This document shows positions 61,334-64,000 of a stretch of DNA of 64,000 bases, piece after piece (the stretch's first letter is position 1; every line of letters begins with the position of its first letter). A program made the position numbers and the translations under genes. Source of the DNA: Clostridia bacterium (GTDB lineage Bacteria > Bacillota > Clostridia > Christensenellales > Borkfalkiaceae); contig JAIDCJ010000010.1 of NCBI GenBank assembly GCA_029055875.1, positions 274,441-338,440 on the forward strand, in the 5' to 3' direction. The notes under the pieces were generated by a model that had not been told where the DNA came from, searched no databases, and saw only the letters and a program-made list of their open reading frames with translations.

Positions 61334-63148
61334 TTATATCACTTTTTCAAGCGCTTTGTCAAGAGATACTTCGTCGTTTCCCAGCAGCGTGCACAAAAGT
61401 CCGTGTACGAATACGCGGTTGCTTCCGCAGAGGTTGAGCGCGTCAAGGAAGGGTGTTTCTTTGAGCTTCGCCGCGTAGGTCTTATCCGTCATATCAAGCT
61501 GTTTTACGCCTACAACGCTGTCACGCGTGACGGGGATATATTCCACCCACGGCACGGGAACGCTGTGCATACAGCCGTCGCCGCCCCATACGGGGATATA
61601 ATCAATTCTGTTTTGCGCCATGAACGAGTATGCGGTCACGCAGATTTTATCGGTATTGCCGTCCTTGGAAAGGAAGCTCGCTTTGAGAATGCTCTCCGTT
61701 CCCGATTGTTCGTGACAGAAATATTTGTATCCCATGCGGTTGACCGAACATTCCGCTTCGTAGCCCGTGTAGTTGCGCGGGTAGCTTTCCTTATAAATAT
61801 ATTCCTTGGGTTTGTGCTGTTGATACAGCGGAACGGAAAGCAGAGGCGCGAGGTCGAAGAAGAGGGACTTGAAGTACGCGCTGTTGAAATTCATGAAGCG
61901 GCTGTGCGAATCGTCGATATCGTAGGACTGATACCGCACGTAGTTCGTATCCATATCCCAATTCTGCGAGTGCTCGGAAGAGACGTAGTTCAGACAGCCG
62001 CGCTTATCGAACTTGAAATCGTCGCCGAAGTTCTCCGCGTCCTTCATGAGCGAAACCATGTTCTTTTGCGCAAGCGGGGTGAAGAGTAAGCGGAACTGTA
62101 CTTCGTTGTTTCTGTCGAGCGCGTTAAACAGGACGTCGAACTCGCTATTGCCCATTGCGGTGAAGTTGGTGTTATCGCTTTTGAGCGCGTTGCTCTCTTG
62201 TTTCTGAATTTTTTTCAGTCCCTTTTCCACGAAGCGCTGCAAGGACTTTTCGCTCATGCGCTCCGCGTGGGTAGGGGAGTGCGAGAATTTCAAATCGGGC
62301 GCGGCCTCGTTGCCGTACATGAGGCAGGTCTGTTCGGAATAGAAGGGCTTGGGCTTCGTTACGGACGCGGTGAGCGTCTGGGAGTGATGGTTCGTTTGCA
62401 GGTGTCCCTGCGAATCGCGGCTCGTGGTCGTCCAATGAATGGTGAGCGTACCCGTGTAGGTTTGGCTGCCCATGGTGCGCACCAGCTCGCGGCTCACAAC
62501 GAAGGGGTTGCCTAAAATTTCACCCGTAAGAATGCCTACGGTCGAGCGGGTGGGGTCGTAGTTTTCGGTAAAGCCGTACTTCGCGTTCAGATAGTCGAAG
62601 CGGCGGATATCGAAGTTATCGTCGATCTTGAGAAGGGGCACGGTCAGTTCGATGAGCATTTTGGTCGCGTTGCTCTCGAAAAGAGAATTGAGCGCCGCCA
62701 TCTGCCGCCAGCACTCGGCAAGCAGCTTCTGCGCCTCTGCCTCCAACTCTTGCGCTTTTATTTCGTGACGCTTGATCGATTTGTTGAGCACTACGAAAAT
62801 CACCACGATAGAGGGGATTGCGGCAGCCGCGCCGAGCGAAACGCATAAAGCACCCGCAAGGGTGGTGCCGCTTACGAGCAGATAAATGCCGATACCGAGG
62901 GCAACGAGCCCCGCTATAATAAGGAAAATGCAAAGGGCGCGCAGCGTTTTGGAACGGGAGCTTTTTGCACGGCATTTTTGCGCTTCGGCAGTTTTCTGCC
63001 GATATTTTTTTACCGTAGCGCGGTTTTCTTCCGCGTCCATGCCCGATTCGTCTACGAGCTTCTGAAAATAATTTTCCGCGTTTTCCTTGAATTTTTCCCG
63101 ATAGCAGGTTTTATAGGCGTTTAACGGGTCGAGTAAAATATCGTCCAT
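61334..63148 (-). CDS. Large two-helix membrane protein partnered with LemA, unknown
   Basis: 604 residues. N-terminal coiled coil (about 20-62), two membrane helices (about 68-92 and 98-122), a second coiled coil (about 128-150) and a soluble domain of about 450 residues. That domain contains TGTLTIHWTTTSRDSQGHLQ and ends with a segment rich in aromatic residues. No enzymatic motif recognised. Proteins of this plan are often found next to lemA in Bacillota and Mollicutes (recollection, not searched). AAAAGGAAG precedes the ATG. Confidence 0.75.
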   Translation of the reverse strand: MDDILLDPLNAYKTCYREKFKENAENYFQKLVDESGMDAEENRATVKKYRQKTAEAQKCRAKSSRSKTLRALCIFLIIAGLVALGIGIYLLVSGTTLAGALCVSLGAAAAIPSIVVIFVVLNKSIKRHEIKAQELEAEAQKLLAECWRQMAALNSLFESNATKMLIELTVPLLKIDDNFDIRRFDYLNAKYGFTENYDPTRSTVGILTGEILGNPFVVSRELVRTMGSQTYTGTLTIHWTTTSRDSQGHLQTNHHSQTLTASVTKPKPFYSEQTCLMYGNEAAPDLKFSHSPTHAERMSEKSLQRFVEKGLKKIQKQESNALKSDNTNFTAMGNSEFDVLFNALDRNNEVQFRLLFTPLAQKNMVSLMKDAENFGDDFKFDKRGCLNYVSSEHSQNWDMDTNYVRYQSYDIDDSHSRFMNFNSAYFKSLFFDLAPLLSVPLYQQHKPKEYIYKESYPRNYTGYEAECSVNRMGYKYFCHEQSGTESILKASFLSKDGNTDKICVTAYSFMAQNRIDYIPVWGGDGCMHSVPVPWVEYIPVTRDSVVGVKQLDMTDKTYAAKLKETPFLDALNLCGSNRVFVHGLLCTLLGNDEVSLDKALEKVI

Positions 63149-63187
63149 TGTTATCGCTTCCTTTTCCGTGAGTATACTTTCTTTCTT

Positions 63188-63754
63188 TTATGCGTTTACG
63201 ATTTCGGATGCTTTTTCCGCAATTTTGTCCGCTTCCTTTTGCATGGCTTCAAGCTTTTGGTCGTGTAAAGCATGCCATTCGTCAAGCTCTGCGTTGTATT
63301 TCTTTATCCTGTGTTTATGTATAATTCCGATGATTGAAGCTATTAAAATGAAAGGAATTAGAATGAATATCCAATAATATTTTAATACTTCGCAACAAAT
63401 CATTACAACGAAAGGTATAACTATTGCTGCCAAAGTGAATATGCTCAAATAAAATAGAACCTTTTCGAGGGTGGAAAATTTCGGATAGTCCGGCGAAGTT
63501 TCATATTCCGCACTGCGTTTTTCAAGTTTTTCATGATACTGCTTTTCAAGCTCAGTGACTTCCTTATACCATGTGTTGTTTTTTTCGCGCGTAAAAGTCA
63601 GCAAATGATAGGTTGTAGAATAATATGTACCGGTTCTTTCTTCAACTCTTTGGCTTTCTGTAACCTCCCAGCCGAATGATTCGTACTCTTTTATCTTCTT
63701 GTTAATTTTCTCGTCGGAGGGGTAACATTGCACGGTCGTCGATTCTTTCGCCAT
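63188..63754 (-). CDS. Two-helix membrane protein, unknown
   Basis: 188 residues. The N-terminal soluble part (KIKEYESFGWEVTESQ, TTYHLLTFTREKN) resembles small DUF4177-like sheets. A coiled coil (about 62-85), two membrane helices (about 97-121 and 126-148) and a terminal coiled coil follow. GGGAG precedes the ATG. Located 39 bases upstream of the 604-residue gene on the same strand, likely the first gene of a three-gene membrane operon with LemA. Confidence 0.72.
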   Translation of the reverse strand: MAKESTTVQCYPSDEKINKKIKEYESFGWEVTESQRVEERTGTYYSTTYHLLTFTREKNNTWYKEVTELEKQYHEKLEKRSAEYETSPDYPKFSTLEKVLFYLSIFTLAAIVIPFVVMICCEVLKYYWIFILIPFILIASIIGIIHKHRIKKYNAELDEWHALHDQKLEAMQKEADKIAEKASEIVNA

Positions 63755-63837
63755 TTTAATCTATTCTCCCAAATCTATATCAATTCCATTATACTACATT
63801 TTTCGACACATTGCAATATCTAAAATATGGAATTATC

Positions 63838-63866
63838 TTGTATTTTCCGTGCAGATATGATATGAT
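63838..63866 (+). promoter_or_regulatory. Promoter of the edge lipoprotein
   Basis: TTGTAT (63838-63843), 17-bp spacer, TATGAT (63861-63866); the ATG is nine bases further on. Confidence 0.7.
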
Positions 63867-63875
63867 CTGAATACT

Positions 63876-64000
63876 ATGAAAAAGTTTGGAAAAATTTTGT
63901 TGGGCGTCTTTTTGGCGGCAGTATTAACGGTCGGCTTCGCCGCTTGCGGCAGCGGAGATAATACCGGTGGTGGCGGGAACGGCGGCAGTGGCGGTGGCGG
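63876..64000 (+). CDS. Lipoprotein, 3' end outside window
   Basis: 41 residues visible: signal peptide MKKFGKILLGVFLAAVLTVG, lipobox GFAAC, then a Gly/Ser/Asn-rich linker (GGGGNGGSGGGG) typical of surface lipoproteins. No ribosome binding site precedes the ATG; the promoter lies directly upstream, suggesting a leaderless message. The function-bearing part is beyond the window. Confidence 0.8.
   Translation, partial: MKKFGKILLGVFLAAVLTVGFAACGSGDNTGGGGNGGSGGG

Overview
The window is a contiguous stretch of bacterial chromosome. It is gene-dense and moderately GC-rich, with Shine-Dalgarno sequences of the GGAGG type, sigma-A promoters (TTGACA-17-TATAAT) and Rho-independent terminators. Gene content points to Bacillota, most likely an uncultured gut-type Clostridia: pta-ackA-DUF177-rpmF, tmcAL, fakA (YloV), Asp23, MutS2, PcrA-LigA, yicC-gmk-rpoZ, a tmRNA whose tag ends VALAA, and membrane zinc-ribbon proteins. 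There is no rRNA, phage, insertion sequence or CRISPR array. The only tRNA is Ala(GGC).

Layout. 1-9.7 kb: end of an iron alcohol dehydrogenase, a membrane-anchored DUF1508 protein with a histone-H1-like linker, two flavoproteins, tmcAL, the acetate pathway pta-ackA, and DUF177-rpmF. 9.7-12.9 kb: copper module csoR-copA, with a CopZ-like domain fused in frame to CopA, then an ArsR regulator. 13-15 kb: a repeat-rich lipoprotein. 15-24.6 kb: uvrC, a U32 protein, mutS2, a deacetylase-like protein, an M16 peptidase and two DNA glycosylases. 24.7-29.3 kb: acpP, two membrane proteins, a phosphohexomutase, rpsU. 29.4-30.4 kb: a rod-shaped RNA element with terminator before a membrane protein. 30.7-45.3 kb: pcrA-ligA, yicC-gmk-rpoZ, then priA-def-fmt-rsmB-hydrolase-rlmN-rpe and a dipeptidase coupled to a 22-codon upstream ORF. 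46-50.6 kb: rpmB (minus strand), asp23-fakA, recG. 51.2-53 kb: tmRNA, tRNA-Ala with a duplicated 3' end, and a small AT-rich accessory patch. 53-56.3 kb: a preQ1-I riboswitch before a queuosine-precursor transporter and a dehydrogenase, then a yybP-ykoY-like riboswitch before an SPFH protein. 56.4-64 kb: an XRE regulator divergent from a lipoprotein, ridA-hpt, a CmpB-like membrane protein, ferritin, LemA and partner membrane proteins, and the start of another lipoprotein.

How it fits together. Most of the window is housekeeping, organised in tightly overlapping operons (ATGA and TAATG junctions). DNA repair is unusually concentrated (UvrC, MutS2, two glycosylases, PcrA, LigA, PriA, RecG). The most unusual signals are regulatory or translational. 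First, the CopA/CopZ junction carries a slippery heptamer, a -1 stop and an internal ribosome binding site. Second, the tmRNA tag is long and arginine-rich. Third, at least seven genes have their ATG at or within a few bases of the predicted transcription start (leaderless mRNAs). Fourth, three structured leaders each end in a terminator. Fifth, an att-like duplication of the tRNA-Ala 3' end lies next to the accessory patch. All calls are by eye from sequence and were not tested by database search.
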